DNA of 64,000 bases from Rhodococcus sp. HNM0563 (lineage in GTDB: Bacteria; Actinomycetota; Actinomycetes; Mycobacteriales; Mycobacteriaceae), in assembly GCF_012726195.1 (NCBI RefSeq), contig NZ_JAASAF010000005.1:186001-250000 (forward strand), written 5' to 3'. The position numbers and the translations under genes are program-made. Positions 22,378-31,479 of the stretch are shown here, one piece after another. The notes below the pieces were generated by a model. That model saw nothing but the letters and a program-made list of their open reading frames with translations. It did not search any database and was not told where the DNA came from. The first letter of the stretch is position 1. The number at the start of each line of letters is the position of its first letter.

Positions 22378-22619
22378 TGAGCGCCGTGGTGGCCGATGCG
22401 GTCGAGCATCTCGTCCGAGGCATCGTCTCGCACCCCGATGATGTGCGCGTCGATCTCATCACCGGTCGCCGTGGCCGCACCGTCGAGGTTCACGTCAATC
22501 CTGACGATCTCGGCAAGGTGATCGGTCGCGGTGGCCGCACCGCGACGGCGCTGCGGACCCTCGTCACCGGAATCGGTGGCCGAGGCATCCGCGTCGACGT
22601 CGTCGACACCGACCGTTAG
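22377..22619 (+). CDS. khpA: KH-domain RNA-binding protein KhpA
   Basis: 80-residue single KH-domain protein with the nucleic-acid-binding loop VIGRGGRTATALRTL at residues 46-60. It belongs to the family encoded between rpsP and rimM in Gram-positive bacteria, which binds RNA and, where studied, works with KhpB/Jag in cell elongation control. The ATG overlaps the rpsP stop (TAATG), which implies coupled translation. Confidence 0.92.
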   Translation: MSAVVADAVEHLVRGIVSHPDDVRVDLITGRRGRTVEVHVNPDDLGKVIGRGGRTATALRTLVTGIGGRGIRVDVVDTDR

Positions 22620-22628
22620 GGCGCGTCG

Positions 22629-23243
22629 GTGGAGCTCGTGGTCGGCCGTGTCGTCAAGTCGCACGGCATCAAAGGTGAAGTGGTCGTGGAGGTCCGTACC
22701 GACGAACCCGACGAGCGCTTCGCCGTAGGTGCGGTCCTGCGTGGCCGCAAACCCCGCGAGCAGAAGCTGCACAACTACACGGTGGAAGCCGCCCGGGAGC
22801 ATTCCGGGCGGCTTCTGCTGCGTCTCACCGGGGTAGCCGACCGCACCGGTTCAGATGCGATGCGGGGCATCCTGTTCGTCGTCGACAGCGACGATCTGTC
22901 GCCCTCTTCCGACCCCGACGAGTTCTACGATCACGAACTCGAAGGTTTGCCGGTGCGGATCGTGGCGGGCCGCCCCGATGGCGGTACCGAGATCGGCACC
23001 GTACGTGAGGTCCTGCACACCGCCGCGGGCGAACTTCTGGCAATCCGGCCCGCCGACGATTCGAGCCGGGAGATCCTCATCCCGTTCGTCACCGAGATCG
23101 TTCCGACGGTGTCGGTCGCCGACAGCATGATCGAGATCGACCCACCCGGCGGCCTGCTCGATCCCGATTTCGGTGAACCGCCTACCAAGGCGAAGAAGCA
23201 GCGGGAAACGAAGCTGCGCCGGACAACCGAGGAAAACGAGTAG
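22629..23243 (+). CDS. rimM: Ribosome maturation factor RimM
   Basis: 204-residue 30S assembly factor that binds S19 and aids maturation of the 16S rRNA head. The start (GTG) MELVVGRVVKSHGIKGEVVVE is the diagnostic RimM N-terminal barrel. The C-terminal PRC-barrel contains DDSSREILIPFV and a VTEIVP stretch. A charged tail (KAKKQRETKLRRTTEENE) follows. It sits between khpA and trmD, as in most bacteria. Confidence 0.95.
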   Translation: MELVVGRVVKSHGIKGEVVVEVRTDEPDERFAVGAVLRGRKPREQKLHNYTVEAAREHSGRLLLRLTGVADRTGSDAMRGILFVVDSDDLSPSSDPDEFYDHELEGLPVRIVAGRPDGGTEIGTVREVLHTAAGELLAIRPADDSSREILIPFVTEIVPTVSVADSMIEIDPPGGLLDPDFGEPPTKAKKQRETKLRRTTEENE

Positions 23244-23246
23244 CCT

Positions 23247-23951
23247 GTGCGGCTCGACGTGGTCACCATCTTTCCGGAATATCTCGAACCACTACGCGCG
23301 GCACTGCTCGGCAAGGCGATCGACAAGGGTCTGATCTCGGTCGGCGTGCACAACCTGCGTGACTGGACCCACGACGTTCACAAGGCCGTCGACGATTCGC
23401 CCTACGGTGGCGGACCGGGCATGGTCATGAAACCCACCGTCTGGGGCCCCGCTCTCGACGACGTCCTCGATGTCGACGAGAGCGAAACCGACTCGGATGT
23501 GCTGCTCGTCGTCCCCACACCCGCGGGCAGGCCGTTCGACCAGGCCACCGCACAACGGTGGTCGACCGAGAAACGCATCGTCTTCGCGTGCGGTCGCTAC
23601 GAGGGCATCGACCAACGAGTATTCGACGACGCTGCGAAACGCGTCCGCGTCGAGGAAGTCAGCATCGGCGACTACGTACTGATCGGCGGCGAGGTCGCCG
23701 TACTGGTCATGGTCGAGGCAGTCGTACGCCTGCTTCCCGGCGTACTCGGCAATCAACAGTCGCACCAGGAGGATTCGTTCTCCGACGGGTTGCTCGAAGG
23801 CCCCAGCTACACGCGGCCCGCGTCCTGGCGTGGCCTCGAAGTTCCCCCGGTCCTGCTCTCCGGAGACCACAGCAAGGTCGCACAGTGGCGCCGCGAACAG
23901 TCGTTGGCCCGGACACGCGAGCGACGTCCCGATCTGCTCACCGGCGACTGA
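23247..23951 (+). CDS. trmD: tRNA (guanine(37)-N(1))-methyltransferase TrmD
   Basis: SPOUT-class methyltransferase forming m1G37 in tRNAs, which prevents +1 frameshifting. The 234-residue protein starts MRLDVVTIFPEYLEPLR and has YGGGPGMVMKP, the trefoil-knot SAM site ACGRYEGIDQR near residue 113 and SIGDYVLIGGE near residue 135, all strongly conserved. GTG start three bases after rimM. Its stop lies only 7 bases from the convergent lipoprotein gene. Confidence 0.97.
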   Translation: MRLDVVTIFPEYLEPLRAALLGKAIDKGLISVGVHNLRDWTHDVHKAVDDSPYGGGPGMVMKPTVWGPALDDVLDVDESETDSDVLLVVPTPAGRPFDQATAQRWSTEKRIVFACGRYEGIDQRVFDDAAKRVRVEEVSIGDYVLIGGEVAVLVMVEAVVRLLPGVLGNQQSHQEDSFSDGLLEGPSYTRPASWRGLEVPPVLLSGDHSKVAQWRREQSLARTRERRPDLLTGD

Positions 23952-23958
23952 GCCCGGA

Positions 23959-24918
23959 TCAGCCGAAGACGGTCTCCACCACCATCGTCAACGTGTCGCG
24001 TGCATGCCGGGCGCTCTCGTCGTCGGATGCGTCGTACATCGAGGTGTCGGGAAGGAACGTGCCGTCGTACTCGGGGTCTTCGTAGGTCACTGTCTCCCGC
24101 GACAACACGGCGACCACATACCGGTGGTCGTCGCCGAAGAATCCGGTCGACAAGTGAATCCACTGTGATCCGAGGCAACACATCCACCCCGCCTTGGAGC
24201 CGAGATCCACCGTGTCCGGGAGTCCAGCGGACAGACCGAACTGCTGATCGTAACCATCTGCTCCAGTGGGCTCCCACTCGAGCAGATACCCGATGATCCG
24301 GGCACCGGCAGGTTCGTCGAATCCGTCCGTGCTGCCGAGCAGATGGTCGTACCAGGTCAAGATGTCCGATGCGGTGGTGAGGGTGTTCCACCAGAAGTCG
24401 ACAGGGGCGACCGTTCCTCGGAGGGCGTGCCGCTCGACGACACGAGCGACGATCTCGGGACCGCCGAATGCATCCCACAACAGAGACGCAGCCGAATCAT
24501 CCGACCGGGTGAGCATGGCGCGGATCAGGTCGTAGTGGTCGTCGGTCAGCAGGATCTCGCCGATTCCTTCCCGGAACAGCAGGTCGTCGGCGATGAACAG
24601 TTTGACCACCGAGGCAGTCTCGATGGGCTCGTCGACGCCGCCGACCGTTCGCGCACCTGTATCGCGGTCCAAGACGGCTACCGTGACCTCAGCGCCACGT
24701 CCGGCTGCGAGTCGTGTCGCCGTGTCGATGCGGTCTGCGAGCCCGTCCATCCTGATCGGAGTCGTGATGTCGGTACTGGCGCCGGCCGCTACATGCAGGC
24801 CCGCAGCGGACACCTCGGACCCTGGGGCAGTCAACCCGTTCAGGGGCGTGCCGCACGCCGACAACGTTGCTGCTACGACCAGCAACGCCAAGCCCGACCG
24901 GAACCGATCCCGGGTCAT
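23959..24918 (-). CDS. LppW-like lipoprotein with serine beta-lactamase/PBP-like fold
   Basis: 319-residue exported lipoprotein. The signal peptide ends in the lipobox LSACG (cysteine at about residue 20). The mature part resembles class A beta-lactamase-related serine hydrolases. It contains an S-x-x-K candidate (ASVVKLFIAD near residue 92), an S-D-D stretch (TRSDDSAASLLWD) in the position of the SDN loop, and a K-A-G (SKAGWMCC) where KTG/KSG is expected. The family equivalent beside trmD in mycobacteria is LppW (Rv2905). Whether it is catalytic is unclear. I chose ATG 24918 because it gives a complete lipoprotein signal. Confidence 0.78.
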   Translation of the reverse strand: MTRDRFRSGLALLVVAATLSACGTPLNGLTAPGSEVSAAGLHVAAGASTDITTPIRMDGLADRIDTATRLAAGRGAEVTVAVLDRDTGARTVGGVDEPIETASVVKLFIADDLLFREGIGEILLTDDHYDLIRAMLTRSDDSAASLLWDAFGGPEIVARVVERHALRGTVAPVDFWWNTLTTASDILTWYDHLLGSTDGFDEPAGARIIGYLLEWEPTGADGYDQQFGLSAGLPDTVDLGSKAGWMCCLGSQWIHLSTGFFGDDHRYVVAVLSRETVTYEDPEYDGTFLPDTSMYDASDDESARHARDTLTMVVETVFG

Positions 24919-25042
24919 TGCATGCTCCTGTATTCCATTGTGCGACGCGCAGCGCGCCGATAGTCGAAGTTCGGTGTCCGCCGAGCAGGTGCTCGTGGCG
25001 CCACGGGGACCACACGAAAGGATAAAGGTAGGGTCGATCGTC

Positions 25043-27418
25043 GTGACGACCCAACTCGACACCGTGAACCGGCGCATCGCCGACGAACTCGACGTCCGCG
25101 AGAACCAGGTGGCTGCGGCGGTGGAACTGCTCGACGGCGGCTCGACCGTGCCGTTCGTCGCTCGCTACCGCAAGGAGGTCACCGGGGGGCTCGACGACGC
25201 CCAACTCCGCACCCTCGAAGAACGCTTGAGGTACCTGCGCGAACTCGACGAACGCCGCGCTGCGATTCTCGAATCGATCGAAGAGCAGGGCAAACTCGAC
25301 GACGAACTCCGCGGACAGATCATGCTTGCCGAGACGAAGGCCCGCCTCGAAGATATCTACCTGCCCTACAAGCCCAAACGCCGGACGAAAGCTCAGATCG
25401 CCCGCGAGGCCGGACACGAGCCCGTGGCCGACGCACTCATCGGCGATCCGACCACCGATCCCGCGCAGTACAGCGCCGAGCAACTCGATGGTGCCCGGGC
25501 GATCCTCGTCGAACGATTTGCCGAAGACGCCGACCTCGTCGGTGAGCTACGTGAAGCCATGTGGCAACGCGGTGGACTGAAATCCGCGGTGCGGCCGGGC
25601 AAGGAAACCGAAGGCGCGAAGTTCGCCGACTACTTCGAATTCTCCGAGCCGTTCGCCGACCTGCCCTCGCACCGTATCCTCGCGGCGCTGCGCGGCGAGA
25701 AGGAAGAAGTGCTCAGTCTGTCGCTGGAACCCGAACTCGAAGAGCAGGAGCCCGGGGCGCCGTCGTACTACGAAGGCCGGATCGCCGGTCGCTTCGGAAT
25801 CGCCGACCGAGGACGCGCCGCCGATCGCTGGCTGCTCGACACCGTGCGCTGGGCGTGGCGCACCCGTTTGCAGGTGTCGATGGGTATCGACGTGCGGATG
25901 CGACTCAAGCAATCCGCCGAAAGCGACGCCGTCGACGTGTTCGCTGCGAACCTTCGCGACCTCTTGCTTGCAGCGCCGGCCGGAACACGCCCCACGATGG
26001 GCCTCGACCCCGGCTTCCGCACCGGCACCAAGGTCGCCGTTGTCGACGCGACGGGCAAGGTCGTCGACCACACGACGATCTATCCGCACCAGCCGCACAA
26101 CAAGCACGACCAGGCGCTCGCGACTCTTGCAGCTCTGGTGGCGAAGCACGGTGTCGAACTCATCGCCATCGGCAACGGCACCGCCTCCCGCGAGACCGAC
26201 GCCCTCGCCTCGGAGTTGATCGCCAAGTCCGGCTTCACCAACGTGACCAAGATCGTGGTGTCGGAAGCCGGCGCGTCGGTGTATTCGGCCTCCGCATACG
26301 CCTCGCAGGAATTGCCCGACCTGGATGTGTCGATCCGCGGTGCGGTCTCGATCGCGCGGCGCCTGCAGGATCCGCTCGCCGAACTCGTCAAGATCGACCC
26401 CAAGTCGATCGGCGTGGGCCAGTATCAGCACGACGTGTCCGAGACGATGCTCGCCCGGTCGCTCGGTGCGGTCGTCGAAGACGCGGTGAACGCCGTGGGA
26501 GTCGACGTCAACACCGCTTCGGTCCCGTTGTTGTCCCGAGTCTCGGGCATCACCGGATCACTTGCCGAGAGCATCGTCACCCACCGCGATCAGAACGGCC
26601 CGTTCCGCACGCGTAAGGCGCTCAAGGACGTCGCGCGACTCGGCCCGAAGGCCTTCGAACAATGTGCGGGCTTCCTTCGCATCCCAGGCGGCGACGACCC
26701 GCTCGACGCGTCCGCAGTGCACCCCGAGGCCTACCCGGTGGTCCGGCGGATCGTCGACCGGAGCGGCACCGGCGTCCTCGAACTGATCGGCAGTTCTGCT
26801 CTCCTCGCAGAACTGCGGCCGGAGGACTTCGTCGACGACAAGTTCGGTCTGCCGACCGTCACCGACATCATCAGGGAACTCGAGAAGCCGGGTCGCGATC
26901 CGCGTCCCGAGTTCAAGACCGCCACGTTCGCCGCAGGAATCGAGAAGGTCGGAGACCTGACTCCGGGCATGGTGCTCGAGGGAGTCGTCACCAACGTCGC
27001 CGCCTTCGGCGCGTTCGTCGACGTCGGGGTTCACCAGGACGGACTCGTGCACGTCTCGGCGATGTCGAAGAGCTTCGTCCAGGATCCGCACGATGTGGTG
27101 AAGTCGGGTGAGGTCGTCAAGGTCAAGGTGCTAGACGTCGACGTTCCGCGACAGCGCATCAGTCTCACCTTGCGCCTCGACGACGAGATCCCGTCAGGAT
27201 CCGACAGTGACGGCGGTGCCGCGCGCGGTGGCCGCCAAGGTGGACCTCGGCCCGCTCCCCGCGGTCAGCAGAGCAGCGGTCGCGGACAGGGCGGCAGCCG
27301 TGGCCGTGGACAGCGGGGCGCCAAGCAAGGTGGTGGCAGGCAGAGCCGGCGTCCCGACACCGCACCTGCATCCGGATCGATGGCCGACGCTCTTCGTCGG
27401 GCAGGATTCGGCAAGTAG
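25043..27418 (+). CDS. tex: Tex-family RNA-binding transcription accessory protein
   Basis: 791-residue Tex protein. It has the N-terminal helical Tex region (VPFVARYRKEVTGGLDDAQLRTLEERL), a YqgF/RNase H-like domain (GLDPGFRTGTKVAVVD near residue 320), a helix-hairpin-helix segment (ASVPLLSRVSGITGSLAESIV near residue 493) and an S1 RNA-binding domain (residues about 643-715, GMVLEGVVTNVAAFGAFVDVG). A Gly/Arg-rich tail follows. Tex binds nucleic acid and affects transcription of toxin and other genes in several bacteria. I use GTG 25043, where conservation begins; an in-frame extension to 24593 overlaps the divergent lipoprotein gene. M. tuberculosis lacks tex at this site. Confidence 0.93.
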   Translation: MTTQLDTVNRRIADELDVRENQVAAAVELLDGGSTVPFVARYRKEVTGGLDDAQLRTLEERLRYLRELDERRAAILESIEEQGKLDDELRGQIMLAETKARLEDIYLPYKPKRRTKAQIAREAGHEPVADALIGDPTTDPAQYSAEQLDGARAILVERFAEDADLVGELREAMWQRGGLKSAVRPGKETEGAKFADYFEFSEPFADLPSHRILAALRGEKEEVLSLSLEPELEEQEPGAPSYYEGRIAGRFGIADRGRAADRWLLDTVRWAWRTRLQVSMGIDVRMRLKQSAESDAVDVFAANLRDLLLAAPAGTRPTMGLDPGFRTGTKVAVVDATGKVVDHTTIYPHQPHNKHDQALATLAALVAKHGVELIAIGNGTASRETDALASELIAKSGFTNVTKIVVSEAGASVYSASAYASQELPDLDVSIRGAVSIARRLQDPLAELVKIDPKSIGVGQYQHDVSETMLARSLGAVVEDAVNAVGVDVNTASVPLLSRVSGITGSLAESIVTHRDQNGPFRTRKALKDVARLGPKAFEQCAGFLRIPGGDDPLDASAVHPEAYPVVRRIVDRSGTGVLELIGSSALLAELRPEDFVDDKFGLPTVTDIIRELEKPGRDPRPEFKTATFAAGIEKVGDLTPGMVLEGVVTNVAAFGAFVDVGVHQDGLVHVSAMSKSFVQDPHDVVKSGEVVKVKVLDVDVPRQRISLTLRLDDEIPSGSDSDGGAARGGRQGGPRPAPRGQQSSGRGQGGSRGRGQRGAKQGGGRQSRRPDTAPASGSMADALRRAGFGK

Positions 27419-27430
27419 CCGTTCCCGCGT

Positions 27431-27460
27431 GCCGGTCGTATCGCGCCGCGATCGACCGGC
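27431..27460 (+). terminator. Inverted repeat after tex
   Basis: GCCGGTCG(T)ATCG pairs with CGATCGACCGGC around a 5-base loop, giving a 12-bp stem with one bulge, 12 bases after the tex stop. No T run follows, as is usual for actinobacterial terminators. A second small stem (GCCGTG/CACGGC) lies at 27478-27496. Confidence 0.6.
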
Positions 27461-27538
27461 GCCTGGGATGCTGAAAGCCGTGCGGGTTTCACGGCCGGAA
27501 GACTTCTGGGTCGCCGAAACGAGGGCGTCGGTGCCGCG

Positions 27539-28447
27539 ATGATGAACTTGCTCCGAACCGAGATCATCGATCAGGGGCGATTGCCACTGCTGTGCTTCCT
27601 GCTGGGTTTCGTCGTCGCATTCGTGTTCATCCGCATCAGCGTGCGGATGATCCGGGCGAAGGTGCGGTGGTGGCCCGGCAACATCACGCCAGGGGGACTT
27701 CACGTTCACCACATGGTGTTCGGGGTGATCACGATGGTCATCGCGGGTGGCGGTCTCATCTCGGTGTACGAGGTGGGCTCCAGGACCGTCATCGCCATTT
27801 TCGCCGCGCTGTTCGGGGTGGGAGCGGCCCTGACGCTCGACGAGTTCGCGCTCATCTTCTATCTCCACGACGTGTATTGGGAGGAAGAAGGACGTGTCTC
27901 CGTCGACGCCGTGTTCGTCGCCATCGCTGTGACCGGGATGCTTCTGCTCGGTCTGCAACCCCTCGATCTCGTCGACCTCACCACTTTCGACGATCGCGGA
28001 GACTGGGCGAGCCGATTCGTTCTGGTGGTATTGGTGCTCCTGAATCTGCTGCTCGCCGGCGTGGTGCTGGCCAAGGGCAAGATCTGGACCGGTCTGGTCG
28101 GACTGTTCATCGTTCCGTTGCTCTGGGTCGGCGCGGTACGCCTCTCGCGGCCGGGGGCACCCTGGGCCCGCTGGCGCTACCAGGGCAAGACACGGAAGAT
28201 GTCTCGCGCGATCGCGCGTGAGCGGAGATTCCGCAGACCGGTGATCCGAGCGAAGATCTTCGTGCAGGACCTCGTTGCGGGTGCCCCGACTTTCGAAGCG
28301 GTGCTCGGCAGCGTCGAGCATTCACGAATCGCGGCCGAGGCCGTTCTCGACAGGACCGTGCACCCGGCCCGGGCACCCGGGATTTCACCCAACCAGGTGG
28401 AGTCTGGCACTATAGACAGGTTGCCCCGTTCGGGCACGCCTACCTGA
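27539..28447 (+). CDS. Uncharacterised integral membrane protein
   Basis: 302-residue protein with about six hydrophobic segments in residues 15-205: [33 protein letters not shown], a segment around [17 protein letters not shown], then [17 protein letters not shown], and two near residues 160-195. A basic cytoplasmic tail of about 95 residues follows ([18 protein letters not shown]). A notable [11 protein letters not shown] motif after the first helix and a [15 protein letters not shown] stretch supply clustered His, Asp and Glu residues that could bind metal or form an active site. I do not recognise a characterised family. It begins (ATG or the next ATG at 27542) 120 bases after tex and its end overlaps the likely rplS promoter region. 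Confidence 0.75.
   Translation: MMNLLRTEIIDQGRLPLLCFLLGFVVAFVFIRISVRMIRAKVRWWPGNITPGGLHVHHMVFGVITMVIAGGGLISVYEVGSRTVIAIFAALFGVGAALTLDEFALIFYLHDVYWEEEGRVSVDAVFVAIAVTGMLLLGLQPLDLVDLTTFDDRGDWASRFVLVVLVLLNLLLAGVVLAKGKIWTGLVGLFIVPLLWVGAVRLSRPGAPWARWRYQGKTRKMSRAIARERRFRRPVIRAKIFVQDLVAGAPTFEAVLGSVEHSRIAAEAVLDRTVHPARAPGISPNQVESGTIDRLPRSGTPT
28411..28416 (+). promoter_or_regulatory. Possible -10 element for rplS
   Basis: TATAGA, in the context GGCACTATAGACAGG, lies inside the 3' end of the membrane-protein gene and 115 bases before rplS. It fits a sigma-A -10 hexamer, but no good -35 is visible at 16-18 bases. rplS needs a strong promoter and none is seen closer. Confidence 0.35.
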
Positions 28448-28530
28448 TCTGGGCACGAACCGGTCGAGCCCGCCTCACGGCGGTCGCCGCCAGGTTCCTC
28501 TGCTCGAGCGAACAAGAGGATAGAACACCG

Positions 28531-28872
28531 ATGAACACCCTGGACTTTCTGGACGCCAAGTCGCTGCGCGACGACATTCCGAACTTCCGCCCCGGCGACA
28601 CGCTCGACGTGCACGTCAAGGTTATCGAGGGCTCGAAGGAGCGTGTGCAGGTCTTCAAGGGCGTCGTGATTCGTCGCCAGGGCGGCGGCATCCGCGAGAC
28701 CTTCACCGTCCGCAAGATCTCGTTCGGTGTCGGTGTCGAGCGCACCTTCCCGGTGCACAGCCCGAACCTCGCGAAGATCGACGTCCTCACCCGCGGCGAC
28801 GTCCGTCGCGCGAAGCTGTACTACCTGCGCGAGCTGCGCGGCAAGGCTGCGAAGATCAAGGAAAAGCGCTGA
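28531..28872 (+). CDS. rplS: 50S ribosomal protein L19
   Basis: 113-residue L19 located at the 30S-50S interface. It has the conserved [16 protein letters not shown] near residue 22, [20 protein letters not shown] and [15 protein letters not shown], and ends [17 protein letters not shown]. The leader carries a short CCTCT...AGAGG stem overlapping an AGAGGAT ribosome site, so initiation could respond to folding. A strong terminator follows. Confidence 0.97.
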   Translation: MNTLDFLDAKSLRDDIPNFRPGDTLDVHVKVIEGSKERVQVFKGVVIRRQGGGIRETFTVRKISFGVGVERTFPVHSPNLAKIDVLTRGDVRRAKLYYLRELRGKAAKIKEKR

Positions 28873-28899
28873 TCGTCGCTGCTTGACGGCATACCTTAC

Positions 28900-28933
28900 G
28901 AGCCCGGCCCGGATTCACTTCCGGGCCGGGCTC
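28900..28933 (+). terminator. Terminator after rplS
   Basis: A perfect 13-bp GC-rich stem (GAGCCCGGCCCGG / CCGGGCCGGGCTC) with an 8-base loop ATTCACTT lies 28 bases after the rplS stop. It is the strongest hairpin seen in this stretch and is a likely intrinsic terminator. Confidence 0.8.
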
Positions 28934-29045
28934 GGTCGTATCTGTTCGAATGCCGCCTCGTCGGACTGCCGTGAGCATGTGCGACTCATCGACCGCCGAG
29001 CAGTGGCTGCAGGTACGAGATTCGGGTAGACGCTAGTCTTGTCCG

Positions 29046-29903
29046 GTGGCAGATTCACCGCACGAACCGGCCGGGCCGGACGCGAACCGATTTGGCGACG
29101 ACCGACTCTCGGCACACAACCGGACGCGCGGTGCCCACCACAGAAGGGAGGAACCGGACGACTCGAGCGACGACCGCGGAACCGAGAAGAACACGAAGAA
29201 GCAGAAATCGTTCTGGCGTGAACTACCGATCCTGATCGTCGTCGCGCTCGCGCTGAGTTTCCTCCTCCAGACCTTCGTTGCCCGCGTGTACCTGATCCCG
29301 TCCGAATCGATGGAACCGACGCTGCACGGTTGCCCCGGGTGCACCGGCGACCGCATCGTCGTCGAGAAGATCGGTTACCGATTCGGTGATCCGCGTCCCG
29401 GAGACGTCATCGTGTTCAAGGGACCCGATTCGTGGTCCGAGGGTTACACCTCGACGCGCTCCGACAACACGGTCATACGCGGACTCCAGGAAGTGGGCTC
29501 GCTCGTCGGGTTGGTCCCGCCGGACGAGAACGACCTCGTCAAGCGCGTGATCGCGGTGGGCGGACAGACCGTCGAGTGCTGCGATGACCAGGGCCGCATT
29601 CTCGTCGACGGACAACCGATCGACGAACCGTACGTGAAGATGGACTACCCGTTCACACCCGGTGTCGTCACGTGCGACACCGAAGTGCCGTCCGGACGCT
29701 GCTTCGGTCCTGTCACGGTGCCCGAGGGCCATGTGTGGGTGATGGGCGACAACCGAAGCAATTCCGCGGACTCCCGCTATCACGTCGGTGACGAGCATCA
29801 AGGGTCCATTCCGTTGGAGAATGTCATCGGAAAGGCGCGCTTCATCGTGCTGCCCCCCGGCCGATGGGGCCTCATCGATTCCCCGGAGATCATGCCTTCG
29901 TGA
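29046..29903 (+). CDS. lepB: Signal peptidase I
   Basis: 285-residue membrane peptidase that removes signal peptides from exported proteins. A charged cytoplasmic N terminus (about 58 residues) precedes one membrane helix ([20 protein letters not shown]). The catalytic serine motif [10 protein letters not shown] follows near residue 85, the catalytic lysine lies in [11 protein letters not shown] near residue 165, and the [11 protein letters not shown] box is near residue 237. Two cysteine pairs (GCPGC; ECC) lie in the outer domain. GTG start. rnhB overlaps its stop by four bases, the order conserved from mycobacteria (lepB-rnhB-DUF2469). Confidence 0.96.
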   Translation: MADSPHEPAGPDANRFGDDRLSAHNRTRGAHHRREEPDDSSDDRGTEKNTKKQKSFWRELPILIVVALALSFLLQTFVARVYLIPSESMEPTLHGCPGCTGDRIVVEKIGYRFGDPRPGDVIVFKGPDSWSEGYTSTRSDNTVIRGLQEVGSLVGLVPPDENDLVKRVIAVGGQTVECCDDQGRILVDGQPIDEPYVKMDYPFTPGVVTCDTEVPSGRCFGPVTVPEGHVWVMGDNRSNSADSRYHVGDEHQGSIPLENVIGKARFIVLPPGRWGLIDSPEIMPS

Positions 29904-30598
29904 GTACCTGGCCCCCGCGCCCGGTGATCCGTCGATCATCGGGTCTACGGACGATGGAATCGACGCTGCTGCGATGCGGGCTCGGCCCGGTCGCCGGTGT
30001 CGACGAAGCAGGCCGTGGACCGTGTGCAGGCCCGCTGGTCATCGCCGCCTGCATCCTGGAGCCGAAACCACACCCGTCGCTGGATCGCCTGGACGATTCG
30101 AAGAAACTGACCGAGAAGACCCGTGAGGAACTCTACGACGCGATCGTGCGCCGCGCGCGCGCGTGGAGCGTGGTGGAGGTGCCCGCCGACGAGGTCGACG
30201 CCATCGGAATCCACGTGGCCAACATCGAGGGGATGAGACGCGCTGTCGCGGGTCTGCCGGTCGCGCCGGGATACGTCCTCACCGACGGCTTCCGGGTTCC
30301 GGGCCTGCCTGCGCCGTCGTTGCCGGTGATCGGCGGGGACGGCGCCGCGTCATGCATCGCGGCGGCGAGTGTCCTTGCGAAGGTGACTCGCGACCGGATC
30401 ATGGTCGAGTTGGATCGAACGTATCCGGGGTACGGTTTCGCGATACACAAGGGCTACAGCACGGCTGTGCACATGGCGGCACTGCGCGAGCTCGGCCCGT
30501 CACCCGAGCATCGGAGATCATGGGCGAACGTGGCCGCAGCATGCGGCGAAGCACCGTTCCGACGCCGGCTCGTCGGAGCCGGAGCGGATGCGAGATGA
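29900..30598 (+). CDS. rnhB: Ribonuclease HII
   Basis: Endonuclease removing RNA from RNA-DNA hybrids and misincorporated ribonucleotides. The 232-residue protein carries the active-site block [20 protein letters not shown] (residues 34-53) with conserved Asp-Glu, the [11 protein letters not shown] segment, and later acidic residues around YVLTDGF and [12 protein letters not shown]. The GTG at 29900 overlaps the lepB stop (GTGA). An extra N-terminal stretch of about 20 basic residues precedes the domain. Confidence 0.94.
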   Translation: MSTWPPRPVIRRSSGLRTMESTLLRCGLGPVAGVDEAGRGPCAGPLVIAACILEPKPHPSLDRLDDSKKLTEKTREELYDAIVRRARAWSVVEVPADEVDAIGIHVANIEGMRRAVAGLPVAPGYVLTDGFRVPGLPAPSLPVIGGDGAASCIAAASVLAKVTRDRIMVELDRTYPGYGFAIHKGYSTAVHMAALRELGPSPEHRRSWANVAAACGEAPFRRRLVGAGADAR

Positions 30599-30635
30599 TG
30601 GCAGGACACACCAGAGTGGGAGGACACCGAGACCG

Positions 30636-30950
30636 ATGAGCGCCGAGGATCTCGAGAAGTACGAAACCGAGATGGAACTCTCGCTTTACCGGGAGTACCG
30701 CGACATCGTCGGTCAGTTCGCCTACGTCGTCGAAACCGAGCGGCGCTTCTATCTTGCCAACGCCGTCGAACTGCTGCCCCACAACGCCAACGGCGAGGTG
30801 TATTTCGAAGTTCGGATGTCGGATGCGTGGGTGTGGGACATGTACCGTCCCGCCCGGTTCGTCAAGCATGTCCGGGTGATCACCTTCAAGGACGTCAACA
30901 TCGAAGAGCTCGACAAACCCGAACTTCGTCTGCCCGACAAGCTGGGGTGA
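30636..30950 (+). CDS. DUF2469 family protein
   Basis: 104-residue acidic protein (start MSAEDLEKYETEMELSLYRE) of the actinobacterial DUF2469 family, the equivalent of Rv2901c, always found after rnhB. It is rich in aromatic residues (WVWDMYRPARFVKHV) and has no transmembrane segment or known catalytic motif. Function is unknown. The ATG at 30636 follows a GGGAGGA site 15 bases upstream, rather distant; no better site is seen. Confidence 0.88.
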   Translation: MSAEDLEKYETEMELSLYREYRDIVGQFAYVVETERRFYLANAVELLPHNANGEVYFEVRMSDAWVWDMYRPARFVKHVRVITFKDVNIEELDKPELRLPDKLG

Positions 30951-31087
30951 GCCCCGCACCGTAACAAACAACTCGGACAGGGTTGCCGTACGACGGGCAA
31001 TGCCTCGGCGGTTGTCCCCAACCGGTCGTTTCCTCCACAGATTTCCCCTATCGGGCCTGAGACGGTCCGCTCACCCGATCTCGCTGC

Positions 31088-31102
31088 TGCACAGTGTGTG
31101 CA
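31088..31102. promoter_or_regulatory. Palindrome upstream of the YraN gene
   Basis: TGCACA-GTG-TGTGCA is a perfect 6-bp-arm inverted repeat ending 20 bases before the YraN start, just ahead of its ribosome site. It could be an operator or a small RNA hairpin. It does not match the actinobacterial LexA box or the GlxR consensus. Confidence 0.3.
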
Positions 31103-31122
31103 CGCAGGGAGGAGCGATAGGG

Positions 31123-31479
31123 ATGGGACGAAATCAAGATGTGGGGATCCGCGGCGAGGACCTTGCCGCAGAACACCTCGAGTCCACTGGAATGGTGGTT
31201 CTCGAACGGAACTGGCGGTGCCGGTACGGCGAGTTGGACCTGATCGCGCAGGACGGCGCGGTCCTCGTGTTCGTCGAGGTGAAAACCCGAACCGGGTTCG
31301 GGTACGGTACGCCGGCCGAGGCCGTCACGCGCGTCAAGGCGGAGCGGTTGCGGAGGCTGGCCGGTTTGTGGCTCGCCGACCAGGACCGGCGATGGGATCG
31401 CATCCGCATCGACATCGTGACGGTCGTGCTGATTCGCGGGAAAGCCCCCGAAATCACCCACCGTAAGCAGGTGTTCTGA
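31123..31479 (+). CDS. YraN/UPF0102 family nuclease-like protein
   Basis: 118-residue UPF0102 protein with a predicted PD-(D/E)xK nuclease fold. Key residues are visible as GEDLAAEHLE (residues 12-21), the YGELDLIAQDG segment and VFVEVKTRTG near residue 52, which gives the D...ExK pattern. The family usually sits next to comM/dprA, as here, and is presumed to act in DNA processing, though no activity is firmly established. A GGGAGGAG ribosome site precedes ATG 31123. Its stop overlaps the comM start (TGATG). Confidence 0.9.
   Translation: MGRNQDVGIRGEDLAAEHLESTGMVVLERNWRCRYGELDLIAQDGAVLVFVEVKTRTGFGYGTPAEAVTRVKAERLRRLAGLWLADQDRRWDRIRIDIVTVVLIRGKAPEITHRKQVF

Noticed and set aside
24593-25042. 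150-codon N-terminal extension of tex
   Set aside because: It covers the signal peptide of the divergent lipoprotein gene and has no Tex similarity; GTG 25043 starts the conserved domain.
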